Below the pieces are notes generated by a model. That model was not told the origin of the DNA, searched no databases, and saw only the letters and a program-made list of their open reading frames with translations. This document shows positions 26,081 through 34,425 of a stretch of 64,000 bases of DNA, piece after piece (within the stretch, counting starts at the first letter, position 1; each line of letters begins with the position of its first letter). The stretch lies in the NCBI RefSeq assembly GCF_024296865.1, contig NZ_CP101134.1, positions 2,914,001-2,978,000 of the forward strand, given 5' to 3'. The DNA comes from Sphingobacterium sp. LZ7M1 (GTDB lineage Bacteria > Bacteroidota > Bacteroidia > Sphingobacteriales > Sphingobacteriaceae). A program made the position numbers and the translations under genes.

Positions 26081-26992
26081 TTATAAATCGTAAATATCTA
26101 TGGCAGTCCTATAGGTGTTGACATGAGCATTGACGATATCCTTGATGTGAACAGAATATCCGCCGCCCATACTCACTTCAACTGGGACTTTAAACTTCTT
26201 GCAATTTTGAAAGACAATCGCATCTCTCTGGCGGCAACCTTCCATGCTCAGGTTAAATTTTCCGAGCTTGTCAGTCGCCAATACATCGACACCTGACTGA
26301 AAATACACAAAATCAGGTTCAACTTTATTAAATAATTCGGGAATACTATCTGCTAATATGGAAAGGTATTCTTCATCTTCGACAGCATCGTGCAATGCGA
26401 TGTCATAATGAGATTTCTCTTTTTTGAAAGGAAAATTCTTCTCACCGTGGATTGAAAAGGTAATGATATCGGGATGGTCTTCAAAGATATGGGCAGTTCC
26501 ATTGCCTTGATGAACATCCAGGTCGATAATCAATATCTTCTTTGCCAGCCCTTCATGATACAGATAGGCGGCAGCTACTGCCTGGTCATTGAGCAGGCAG
26601 AATCCTTCGCCGAAGTCCCTTCCGGCATGATGGGTACCTCCGGCGGTATTGAATGACACAGCATTTTTCAGGGCTTCCAGGGAAGCCTTAATGGTTCCAT
26701 CAATCAGATACCTTTCTCGCGCAACCAGCGATTCCGTCATAGGAAAACCAATCCGACGGACCATCTTCGGATCTAAGGTCAGGTTCAATAAAGCGTCAGT
26801 ATATTGCTTGTCATGGGCTAGGTAGATGATTTCCTTATCAACCAATTCAGGTTCAAAGAAGGAATCTCTACCCACCAAACCTTCATAAATCAATTGCTCG
26901 GGAATCAGCTCATATTTCATCATCGGAAAGCGATGTCCTTCCGGCAAAGGTTGTATATAAGCAGTATGATGGGCGATTTTTAGCAATTTCAA
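26081..26992 (-). CDS. Histone-deacetylase-family hydrolase
   Basis: 303 residues. Class II HDAC-like arginase/deacetylase fold: the conserved active-site region GGTHHAGRDFGEGFCLLND supplies the His-His pair, ILIIDLDVHQGNGTA gives the zinc-binding Asp and His, and SGVDVLATDKLGKF gives the second Asp. GGGYS near the C-terminus completes the pocket. Bacterial relatives deacetylate acetylpolyamines, acetoin-related substrates or proteins; the substrate here is unknown. It is the first gene of the three-gene minus-strand operon, with a TTTATAAATC spacer into the nucleoid-associated gene. Confidence 0.93.
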   Translation of the reverse strand: MKLLKIAHHTAYIQPLPEGHRFPMMKYELIPEQLIYEGLVGRDSFFEPELVDKEIIYLAHDKQYTDALLNLTLDPKMVRRIGFPMTESLVARERYLIDGTIKASLEALKNAVSFNTAGGTHHAGRDFGEGFCLLNDQAVAAAYLYHEGLAKKILIIDLDVHQGNGTAHIFEDHPDIITFSIHGEKNFPFKKEKSHYDIALHDAVEDEEYLSILADSIPELFNKVEPDFVYFQSGVDVLATDKLGKFNLSMEGCRQRDAIVFQNCKKFKVPVEVSMGGGYSVHIKDIVNAHVNTYRTAIDIYDL

Positions 26993-27170
26993 GATTTTGA
27001 AACGAAGATATGCAATCCTTAAGCAAAATTAAATCCCTGCTTAAAATTCTTCCCATCTATTGTTATTATCAACACATTACCTTAACTTTAATACAACACT
27101 TAGTTAGCTGAATCTCATTTAGTTACTAAAATGTTTGACCATTATAAACAATTTATCATCAGGAGGTAAT

Positions 27171-27338
27171 ATGTTCAACAAGAAAAACAACTCCTCAAAA
27201 AATGAGTCCCAGTCGTCTGGGAAGCATCCTTTTATCAAAAATCTGAAGGCTAAACTGATAGCTGAAAGAAAGAAGGATATCATGAAGTTGATTATGGAGG
27301 ACCTTAGGCACAATAATTTTGTTTTTAGTAATAATTAA
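27171..27338 (+). CDS. Small basic protein with an unusually strong Shine-Dalgarno
   Basis: 55 residues from ATG 27171 (MFNKKNNSSKNESQSSGKHP). The start is chosen because AGGAGGTAAT sits directly before it, a strong Shine-Dalgarno rarely used in this phylum; an in-frame ATG at 27135 has none. The protein is Lys/Asn/Ser-rich at its N-terminus with a helical, charged C-terminal half (KNLKAKLIAERKKDIMKLIM). No known family recognised. It could be a small regulator or a chance frame; the ribosome-binding site is the main support. Confidence 0.45.
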   Translation: MFNKKNNSSKNESQSSGKHPFIKNLKAKLIAERKKDIMKLIMEDLRHNNFVFSNN

Positions 27339-27403
27339 CCCATTATAAAAACGAAATAACGCGATTTCTGTTATACAGGTAGATACCTAGACAATGTAGC
27401 ATT

Positions 27404-27730
27404 ATGGTAATAGACATTAATTCTCTATTAGGAGCAGAAATCATAAAAACAGAAGAAGACTCCAAGTCGCAGACACTATTCGTAACCTTACTGCTGGATG
27501 ATGATGCCGGCCATCATGGTCATGAGCGGAAAATGAAATTTGATCAGGTCACCCACTACTCACGCTCTGAAATTGCCCACGAAGGCTATCCAGTAATCCT
27601 CGAGATTTCAGAAACAGTCCCTGAAATCGAAAAGAATTTCGACAATGACCACAATCGCAAACGTTTTAAAATAGATACAACATCGGGAATTATCATCCTT
27701 GAATTTGAACGGGTAGAAATAATGGAGTAG
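27404..27730 (+). CDS. Hypothetical protein, 108 aa, cytosolic
   Basis: No family recognised. The protein (MVIDINSLLGAEIIKTEEDS opening) is acidic, with a short His-rich loop DDDAGHHGHERKMKF near residue 37. Predicted beta strands alternate with turns and the end is IILEFERVEIME. There is no signal peptide or membrane segment. It lies upstream of and on the same strand as a TatD-family gene (40 bp apart), with which it may be co-transcribed. The coding pattern looks real; function is not inferable. Confidence 0.6.
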   Translation: MVIDINSLLGAEIIKTEEDSKSQTLFVTLLLDDDAGHHGHERKMKFDQVTHYSRSEIAHEGYPVILEISETVPEIEKNFDNDHNRKRFKIDTTSGIIILEFERVEIME

Positions 27731-27770
27731 TTTTTGCCAAAAATATCATTAGTTTAGAATCAAAATCTAT

Positions 27771-28421
27771 ATGTTGCTGATCGATATCCATACCCATAAA
27801 CATGCAGAACCTGATCCGGGAGTCCTCACGCTGCCCAATGTCATTGTTTCCAAAGAGTCTATCTACAGAAAACCCTGCAGCGCAGGGATCCATCCATGGT
27901 ATATAGATGAGAATTTTAATCTGCAGTTTGAAACCTTGCTGCGCTATCAGGCTCAAGAAGGAGTGATCGCCGTTGGTGAATGTGGTTTAGATAAATTGGC
28001 CTCTACTCCTTGGGAGAAGCAGGTCATGGCTTTCGAAAAACAGATCGAATTAGCCAATGAAATCAACAAGCCCCTTATTATCCATTGTGTCCGAGCCTAT
28101 TCGGAAGTATTCAGTGCCTTGACCGCAAAACACAATCATGTTCCCGTCATGATGCATGGCTATGCAAAAAACTGGGCATTGGCAGAAACCCTCCTGAAAA
28201 ATGGCTATTACCTATCATTGGGCCCACACATCTTACAGGGCGGAATGCTGGAGGTAATCCGCAATATCCCTCTCGATCGTGTTTTCTTAGAATGTGACGA
28301 TAAGAATGCAAAAATCTCTGAAATTTATGCTTATTTTTGCCGCGCCAGAAAACTGCCTTTGCAGGAACTGGAGCAGCAGATCTTGCTGAATTTCAAGAAG
28401 GTTTTTAATTATAGTATATAA
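27771..28421 (+). CDS. TatD-family metal-dependent hydrolase
   Basis: 216 residues, shorter than typical TatD (about 260). Opening LLIDIHTHKH has the metal-binding HxH; CSAGIHPWYI matches the GxHP motif; VIAVGECGLD carries the conserved Glu; PLIIHCVRAYSEV and MHGYAKNW give later metal-ligand histidines; FLECDD the final Asp. TatD proteins are Mg-dependent DNases and possible peptidases. It ends 3 bp before tcdA, so the two are very likely co-transcribed. Confidence 0.88.
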   Translation: MLLIDIHTHKHAEPDPGVLTLPNVIVSKESIYRKPCSAGIHPWYIDENFNLQFETLLRYQAQEGVIAVGECGLDKLASTPWEKQVMAFEKQIELANEINKPLIIHCVRAYSEVFSALTAKHNHVPVMMHGYAKNWALAETLLKNGYYLSLGPHILQGGMLEVIRNIPLDRVFLECDDKNAKISEIYAYFCRARKLPLQELEQQILLNFKKVFNYSI

Positions 28422-28424
28422 AGA

Positions 28425-29144
28425 ATGATGGATATATCATGGCTTTCTCGTACCGAAGCACTTGTCGGTAGAGAAGCTCTGGAGAAATTGGCTAACTCCC
28501 ATGTCATGGTACTTGGTCTTGGCGGTGTAGGTTCCTTTGCCGCTGAATTTATTGCACGGTCTGGTGTTGGAAAGATGACCATTATCGATGGAGATACGGT
28601 CGATCCCAGCAATAGAAACAGGCAGTTACCAGCCTTGGCAACCAATCATGGCCAAGCAAAGGCTGAGATCATGAAAGAAAGGCTATTGGCTATCAATCCT
28701 GAATTGGAACTTAATGTGGTGCAAGAGTTTATTCTGCCACAGAGCATCCCCGGTCTATTGGACTTAAAACCCGATTACTGCGTAGAAGCTATTGACAGCA
28801 TCACGCCTAAATTGTTTTTCATTCGCTTGGCATTGGATGCCCAGGTACCATTTGTAAGTTCCATGGGTGCTGGTGGCAAGGTCGACCCAACTAAAATCCG
28901 AGTAGCCGATATTGGCAGTACCTTCAACTGTAAGCTTGCACAGCATATCCGCAAAAAACTCAAAAAACACGGCATAAAAAAAGGAGTCAAAGTTGTTTTC
29001 TCAACCGAACTCCCAGATAAAGAATCTTTACTGTACACCGATGGCAGCAATTTCAAAAAATCTGCCTACGGAACCATGTCCTACCTACCAGCAGCATTTG
29101 GTGGCACTTTAGCCTCCGTAGCAATCAGGGATTTAATGGCTTAA
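28425..29144 (+). CDS. tcdA: tRNA threonylcarbamoyladenosine dehydratase
   Basis: 239 residues, E1-like (ThiF/MoeB/HesA) ATP-binding fold: GLGGVGSFAAEFIARSGVG is the nucleotide-binding glycine motif (about 30-48), with DGDTVDPSNRNRQ supplying the D and R contacts that define this clade. The C-terminal GTMSYLPAAFG segment fits TcdA/CsdL, which cyclises t6A at position 37 of ANN-reading tRNAs to ct6A. Membrane anchoring, reported for E. coli TcdA, is not evident here. Translationally close to TatD upstream. Confidence 0.9.
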   Translation: MMDISWLSRTEALVGREALEKLANSHVMVLGLGGVGSFAAEFIARSGVGKMTIIDGDTVDPSNRNRQLPALATNHGQAKAEIMKERLLAINPELELNVVQEFILPQSIPGLLDLKPDYCVEAIDSITPKLFFIRLALDAQVPFVSSMGAGGKVDPTKIRVADIGSTFNCKLAQHIRKKLKKHGIKKGVKVVFSTELPDKESLLYTDGSNFKKSAYGTMSYLPAAFGGTLASVAIRDLMA

Positions 29145-29164
29145 AATAGTATTTAGTATCAAGT

Positions 29165-29204
29165 ATTTAGTATTTAGACCCTTTCAACCGTCTAAATACT
29201 AAAT
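29165..29204. terminator. 15-bp perfect inverted repeat between convergent genes
   Basis: ATTTAGTATTTAGAC (29165-29179) and its exact complement (29190-29204), ten-base loop, between the ends of tcdA and the M16 gene. No T-run follows on either side, so termination is a guess. Related TATTTAGTA/ACTAAATAC words fill 29148-29268 and recur at 52311-52339. Confidence 0.5.
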
Positions 29205-29269
29205 GCAACAAAAACCAAATAGCATTAAGACTCTTGTCTAACTACTAAATACTAACTACTAAATACTTC

Positions 29270-30541
29270 TTAACCAACAACCACCTTCACCATATCATCA
29301 ACTCCCAAATAATTCTGGGCAATATCTTGAACTTGGTCGGCGTTGATATTACGCACGATATTGCTGTAATAGGTGTAATAATCAAGGTCTAATCCTGAAA
29401 AATAGACAGACTTGAATTTATCGACATGCGAAAATATAGATTCCAAGCTTCCTAGCATTGCCCCTAGCATATAGTTCCGCACCAATTCCAATTCTTCTTT
29501 GCTCACCTTTTCATCCTGCAATCTCCTGGACTCCAACTCGATCTGTTTCAAGGTATCTTCTGTGTATGCAGAACCAACATCAGTGACGATGGAAATAAAA
29601 CCAGCATGGCTTAGGTTGGCCACCAACGAACCAACACTGTAGGTATAGCCTTTATCCTCACGGATATTGCTCATCAATCTGGAACCAAAGAAACCACCAA
29701 ACAACGTGTTTACAAACTGCAACGCCGGATAATCCGCATGCGAACGCTTGATTCCAATCTTTCCTAGGCGGATGGACGATTGCAATGCTCCAGGTTTATC
29801 GACCTTAAGCAACTCCATATTATGTTCTGCCTTTTGGATAAATGGCGAATGATTGATCTGAACATCCCCTTGCCATTGATCTTCAAAGTAATTCCGAAAA
29901 CTGAACAAGACCTCCGGAGTAATATTTCCCGAAAGGAACAATGTCGCGTTTTTAGGTTGAATCTGCTGTCTGTACAATCTTGCAATATCCTCCCTATCCA
30001 ATCCCTTTAACAATTCATCCGTTACCGATTGTCCATAACGGGTGGAACCGAACAAGCTATCATAAAAGCGACGACGAGCGATAAAATCAGTTTTCTCCAA
30101 TGAAATCTGCAGACTTTGACTGTTGTTCCTCACATAGGTTTGCAATTCCTGTTCTGGGATGATGGAGTTATTCAGGATATCATTGACTATGGGCAGGACC
30201 GCATCAATATGCTTACCCAATGAATAAAGCGTCAGGGCATTATAGTCAAAACTGAATTCAGGAACCAGATAAGCCCCGTAAAAATCAATCTTCTCTGCAA
30301 TTTGGGCACTGTTCAATGAACTCGTCCCTTCCTTCAACATAGAGCTCAGAGCGGTGTTCCTAACCGGATTTTCAAAACCTTCAAAGAGATTATTGAAAAC
30401 GAACTCGGCCTTTACCAGCTCCTGTTCCGGCGCATGGAACACAAAAACCTTCAGCCCATTGGAAAAATTGATTTCCTCTGGTCGCTCAAGGTTGATATCG
30501 CCAATTCCATTAATCGATGGTGCATGTATTCTATTCAGCAT
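29270..30541 (-). CDS. M16 family peptidase, non-catalytic subunit
   Basis: 423 residues from ATG 30541 (MLNRIHAPSINGIG); a longer frame from 30565 is possible. Both starts overlap the end of the upstream M16 gene, suggesting coupled translation. It has the two-domain M16 fold, but the zinc motif HxxEH is absent: where it is expected the sequence reads LSSMLKEG. The R/Y pair of the partner subunit is visible near the C-terminal half (SRLMSNIREDKGYTYSVGS). In heterodimeric M16B peptidases this subunit supports the catalytic one, encoded just upstream. Processing of small peptides is expected; cellular site uncertain (no signal peptide). Confidence 0.88.
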   Translation of the reverse strand: MLNRIHAPSINGIGDINLERPEEINFSNGLKVFVFHAPEQELVKAEFVFNNLFEGFENPVRNTALSSMLKEGTSSLNSAQIAEKIDFYGAYLVPEFSFDYNALTLYSLGKHIDAVLPIVNDILNNSIIPEQELQTYVRNNSQSLQISLEKTDFIARRRFYDSLFGSTRYGQSVTDELLKGLDREDIARLYRQQIQPKNATLFLSGNITPEVLFSFRNYFEDQWQGDVQINHSPFIQKAEHNMELLKVDKPGALQSSIRLGKIGIKRSHADYPALQFVNTLFGGFFGSRLMSNIREDKGYTYSVGSLVANLSHAGFISIVTDVGSAYTEDTLKQIELESRRLQDEKVSKEELELVRNYMLGAMLGSLESIFSHVDKFKSVYFSGLDLDYYTYYSNIVRNINADQVQDIAQNYLGVDDMVKVVVG

Positions 30542-31790
30542 GTTCAGCCTCCTTACTTCTTGCATTGTACATTAATGTAGATGAGTTATCTCGTTGAAAG
30601 GTCTCCTGAGATACTCGCATGATATCTTCGGCAGTTATGTTCAAATATTTTTCTACTTCTTGATTATATAGTTCAGCATCCCCAAGCAATTCATAATATG
30701 CCAGGTTCATCGCCTTATCTAAGATCGATAGTTCAGCAAAGACCATGGTTGATTCAATCTTGTTCTTTACTTTGGTCAGTTCCTCCACAGAAACCAATTC
30801 CGATTTCAATTTATCCAGCTCCTCCCAGATTGCTTTCTCAGCATCCTGAAGGGAGACTTTTTCAACCGGCTTGCCCTCCACAACGATAAGGTTGCTATCC
30901 AAGCTACCCAGCACATATGCATTGATCTCGCTGAATAATTTGCGGTCCTTTACCAATCTCCTGTAGAGTCTAGAGGAGCTTCCTCTTGCCAGCACATCCG
31001 TGATCAGATCAACCACCTGATAGTTGGGATCTAGCCGATCTACCGAATGGAAAGCGATGTAAATACTGCTCACCGGAACATCCGCGGTTACTTCTTCCAG
31101 GCGGGCCGCTGTTTGCTTAGGCTCTTGTGGAAGGTTTCTATCATTGGCTTCCCCAACCGGAATATCAGCGAACCATTTTTTTGCCAATGCCTTGATGTCC
31201 TCTAACTTTACGTTACCGGTAATGGCTACAATGGCATTATTAGGGGTGTAGAACTTCTTAAAGAAAGCCTTTACATCCTCCATTTTGGCATCCTCGATAT
31301 GCTTGACTTCCTTCCCTATGGTAGCCCATTTATAAGGGTGCACCTTATAAGCCAAATCCCTCAGCTTCAGCCAAACATCACCATAAGGTTGATTCAGATA
31401 ACGCTGCTTGAATTCTTCGATCACTACATTGCGCTGAACCTCCAAGCCCTGCTCATTAAATGCCAAGCCCATCATACGATCCGATTCCAACCAAAAGGCA
31501 GTTTCAATATTGTTTGCGGGTAAGGTGATATAGTAATTGGTGATATCGTTTGAGGTAAACGCATTATTTTCACCGCCAACTCTCTGTAAAGGTTGATCGT
31601 AGTTCGGAATATTTACTGAACCACTGAACATAAGGTGCTCAAACAGATGGGCGAAGCCAGTTTTGTCTTCCTGCTCATCCCGTGCCCCTACATTATACAA
31701 AATGTTCATGCAAGCCATAGGACTATGAGGGTCCTCATGGACAAGCACTTTCAATCCATTCTCAAGAATGAATCTTTCAAATTTTATCAT
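30531..31790 (-). CDS. M16 family zinc peptidase, catalytic subunit
   Basis: 419 residues. The inverted zinc motif HLFEH (H48, E51, H52) is intact, with the downstream acidic ligand in the NYYITLPANNIETAFWLESDRM region. The second domain begins about 240 and carries DVPVSSIYIAFH. Pairs of this kind (this one active, its downstream neighbour inactive) form M16B heterodimers related to mitochondrial processing peptidase. No signal peptide is obvious, so the enzyme may be cytosolic. First gene of the overlapping pair; hemF begins 23 bp upstream on the same strand, so a longer hemF-M16 operon is plausible. Confidence 0.9.
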   Translation of the reverse strand: MIKFERFILENGLKVLVHEDPHSPMACMNILYNVGARDEQEDKTGFAHLFEHLMFSGSVNIPNYDQPLQRVGGENNAFTSNDITNYYITLPANNIETAFWLESDRMMGLAFNEQGLEVQRNVVIEEFKQRYLNQPYGDVWLKLRDLAYKVHPYKWATIGKEVKHIEDAKMEDVKAFFKKFYTPNNAIVAITGNVKLEDIKALAKKWFADIPVGEANDRNLPQEPKQTAARLEEVTADVPVSSIYIAFHSVDRLDPNYQVVDLITDVLARGSSSRLYRRLVKDRKLFSEINAYVLGSLDSNLIVVEGKPVEKVSLQDAEKAIWEELDKLKSELVSVEELTKVKNKIESTMVFAELSILDKAMNLAYYELLGDAELYNQEVEKYLNITAEDIMRVSQETFQRDNSSTLMYNARSKEAEHAE

Positions 31791-31812
31791 TGAATCTGAA
31801 TTTCAATAAACA

Positions 31813-32709
31813 CTAAACCCAGTTAATCCCCTTTTTCAATAGGGACAAAGTTTTTTCTTCTTTAGAATCTTGTTCGGTTTGGAAATTATAGAACCAATTC
31901 GCTTGTTCTGGCAAGCTCATCAATATGGATTCAATCCTTCCATTGGTCTCTAAGCCAAATTTAGTACCTGCATCATATACCAAGTTAAATTCCACATAAC
32001 GGCCTCTCCTCAGTAACTGCCAGTTCTTTTCAGCTTCTGTAAATTGTTTATTTCGGCTTCTGTTTACTAATTCACTATATACTTTCGGGAAAAGATGGCC
32101 AAGATCACATGAAAAGTCAAAGATTTCCTGATCAGAGATACCTGCCTTTTCAGGAGTCAATTTATCGTAAAATATACCACCGATCCCTCTGGTTTCATCC
32201 CTATGCTTGATAAAGAAATACTGGTCAGCCCAATCCTTGAACTTAGGATAGAATTCCGATGAATACTGATCACAGACTTTCTTCAGTTCCTGATGGAAAT
32301 AAGTAGCATCGGTTTCATCCACATAATGCGGAGTCAGGTCAATACCACCACCAAACCAACGTATATTTTCATTCAATTCGAAATACCGGATGTTCATATG
32401 GATAATCGGCACCCATGGATTATTGGGGTGGATCACAATGGAAACACCTGTAGCAAAGAATTCATCTTCATCTACGCCAAATGCTTTCTTGATCTGCTCA
32501 GGAAGCTTTCCATGTACAGCAGAGAAATTTACCCCACCTTTTTCCAATATATTTCCATGTTGGATGATACGGGTCCTTCCTCCACCTCCACCTTCACGTT
32601 CCCACAGTTCTTCCTCAAAACGAGCCTTTCCATCCAATGCCTCTAGCGCTTGGGTGATCTCGTCTTGAATCTCTTTATATTTTTCAGCGATTTGATCTTT
32701 ATTAATCAT
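31813..32709 (-). CDS. hemF: Oxygen-dependent coproporphyrinogen-III oxidase
   Basis: 298 residues. HemF hallmark motifs: WEREGGGGGRTRIIQHGNIL with KGGVNFSAVHG (about 50-85), WFGGGIDLTPHYV (about 118-130), and the conserved KHRDETRGIGGIFYDKL stretch (about 170-188). It converts coproporphyrinogen III to protoporphyrinogen IX with O2 in heme synthesis, cytosolic. Its ATG overlaps the last base of the gpsA stop (TAATG), so translation is coupled to gpsA. The M16 pair follows. Confidence 0.96.
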   Translation of the reverse strand: MINKDQIAEKYKEIQDEITQALEALDGKARFEEELWEREGGGGGRTRIIQHGNILEKGGVNFSAVHGKLPEQIKKAFGVDEDEFFATGVSIVIHPNNPWVPIIHMNIRYFELNENIRWFGGGIDLTPHYVDETDATYFHQELKKVCDQYSSEFYPKFKDWADQYFFIKHRDETRGIGGIFYDKLTPEKAGISDQEIFDFSCDLGHLFPKVYSELVNRSRNKQFTEAEKNWQLLRRGRYVEFNLVYDAGTKFGLETNGRIESILMSLPEQANWFYNFQTEQDSKEEKTLSLLKKGINWV

Positions 32710-33704
32710 TACGTCAGTTTATCCGATAATGCTTTCACAGCTAATGTAGCTGATTGATTTTTGTATAAAATATTGTAAACGGTGTTGCAGATTGGCATAT
32801 CCAATTGATGGTTCAAGATAATATCTTGGATACAATCAGAAGCAAAATATCCCTCTGCCACCATATTCATTTCCATCTGTGCAGATTTCACACTGTAGCC
32901 CTTGCCGATCATGGTACCGAAGGTCCTATTGCGGCTGAATTGCGAATAGGCTGTCACCAATAGATCCCCTAAATAGGCCGATTGATTGATTTCCCTTTTC
33001 TGCGGATCGATAGCATTGACGAAATACTCCATTTCACGGATAGCATTGGATATCAATACCGCCTGAAAGTTATCGCCATAACCTAGACCATGGCAGATAC
33101 CACAAGCCAATGCATATATATTTTTAAGGACAGCGCCATATTCTACGCCCAACATATCATTGGACACCACTGTTTTTATATAATGGTTTTGAAAAAATTG
33201 AGCAACAACAGCAGCATTTGCAGTGTTTTTCGAAGCAAAGGTCAGGTACGAAAGTTTTTCAAGCGATACCTCCTCCGCATGGCAAGGACCACCTACAACA
33301 ACCGTATCCTCCAATGGCACCTCGAATTTCTTGTTCAAAAACTCGCCGACGATCATTTTTATGGATGGCACAATTCCTTTGATGGCGGATACCAGAAGTT
33401 TATCCTTGAAATCATCAGGTTGAAGATCCTGCAAGGCGTCTTCAAGATAAGCTGCTGGAGTATTCAGAATAATGATATCCGAATTTTGGAATACTTCCTT
33501 TGGATCAGAGAACAAACTGATATGGTCCAATTTAACTTCAACAGCACTTAAGTAAGATGGATTATGATGGTATTGCTCTATATAATCAATATCTTCCTGC
33601 TTGCGAACCCACCAATTGATATGTTTAGTCTGTTGGTTATCTGTCAACATTTTGATCATTGCAGTAGCCCAACTTCCACTACCTATAACTCCAATTTTTG
33701 CCAA
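32709..33704 (-). CDS. gpsA: NAD(P)-dependent glycerol-3-phosphate dehydrogenase
   Basis: 331 residues. The Rossmann nucleotide motif VIGSGSWATAM is at residues 6-15, and the catalytic Lys lies in GAVLKNIYALACGICHGLGYGDN. The C-terminal helical domain ends with ILYKNQS. It makes sn-glycerol-3-phosphate from DHAP for phospholipid synthesis, opposite in direction to GlpD. Stop codon overlaps hemF start by one base. Short GGCAAAAGTTCC-type leader; the start ATG 33704 is supported by the directly adjacent glycine motif. Confidence 0.93.
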   Translation of the reverse strand: MAKIGVIGSGSWATAMIKMLTDNQQTKHINWWVRKQEDIDYIEQYHHNPSYLSAVEVKLDHISLFSDPKEVFQNSDIIILNTPAAYLEDALQDLQPDDFKDKLLVSAIKGIVPSIKMIVGEFLNKKFEVPLEDTVVVGGPCHAEEVSLEKLSYLTFASKNTANAAVVAQFFQNHYIKTVVSNDMLGVEYGAVLKNIYALACGICHGLGYGDNFQAVLISNAIREMEYFVNAIDPQKREINQSAYLGDLLVTAYSQFSRNRTFGTMIGKGYSVKSAQMEMNMVAEGYFASDCIQDIILNHQLDMPICNTVYNILYKNQSATLAVKALSDKLT

Positions 33705-33837
33705 AAGTTCCCTCCTTTATTTGTATGAAAAACAAAGATACCAATAAAAGCCCGTTGCTAATGTAAAATAAAGCTTGATTTTACCGCTTATACCTTAAAG
33801 GCTGGCCCATCAATCCAAAAATAAAACGATGCAGAAA

Positions 33838-33863
33838 TCAAAAAAAGCCACCAATGGCAGCTT
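33838..33863 (-). terminator. Probable terminator after the GyrI-like gene
   Basis: On the minus strand GCCA-TTGG-TGGC sits inside AAAGCTGCCATTGGTGGC, followed by a seven-T run. The stem is short and bulged. Confidence 0.45.
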
Positions 33864-33895
33864 TCCTATTAAGAATTTCTTTAACTAATCTACAA

Positions 33896-34366
33896 TTAAC
33901 GCACGGAAACAAAGATTTCAAGGGATGGTACCTCGGCTTGGCAAGTTTCAGCAGAGTAGACTTCAAAATCCGCTCTATATGCTCTGTCCAGATCAGAAGC
34001 CCAGATTTTTTCCCAAGCTCCATAAATGGCAGGACCTGAAATATCACCTTCCACAATGGTCTTTTCATAATTCGAGGCCGGAATCTCTTTCCCGACCATA
34101 TCCACAGGAACCTCATCCAAGGAACTCACCCTGCACCCCAATAAGGTTAGATAAGGATGTTGATAGTCACTTTCATAATCTGTGTAGATACAATAAACAG
34201 TGTCATCGATTCGATTAGGAATTTTAGAATCCAATCGTTCCCCTGCAAATTTTGCCCAAAGTGCAGGAATATCCTGTGCCGCTGACCCATCGGTGTTACA
34301 GGTTGTGACAGCAATGCCAATCACATAAAACCTTTCAATATGTTCTCTACTCATCATTTTTCGCAT
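33896..34366 (-). CDS. GyrI-like / effector-binding domain protein
   Basis: 156 residues, cytosolic, no DNA-binding domain. The sequence RFYVIGIAVTTCNTDGSAAQDIPALWAKF, followed by VYCIYTDYESDYQHPYLTLLGCRV and then the VPAGxY-type segment IPASNYEKTIVEG, matches stand-alone GyrI-like (AraC effector-binding, PF06445/Cass2) proteins. These bind hydrophobic or cationic small molecules. The start is preceded by CTAAATAA; later ATG codons at 34357 and 34354 are possible. It is a single gene. Confidence 0.75.
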   Translation of the reverse strand: MRKMMSREHIERFYVIGIAVTTCNTDGSAAQDIPALWAKFAGERLDSKIPNRIDDTVYCIYTDYESDYQHPYLTLLGCRVSSLDEVPVDMVGKEIPASNYEKTIVEGDISGPAIYGAWEKIWASDLDRAYRADFEVYSAETCQAEVPSLEIFVSVR

Positions 34367-34425
34367 TTATTTAGGACAAAGAAAAACAAAGCTATGACAA
34401 CAGCCTGTCAGCATCATCCCCAAAC

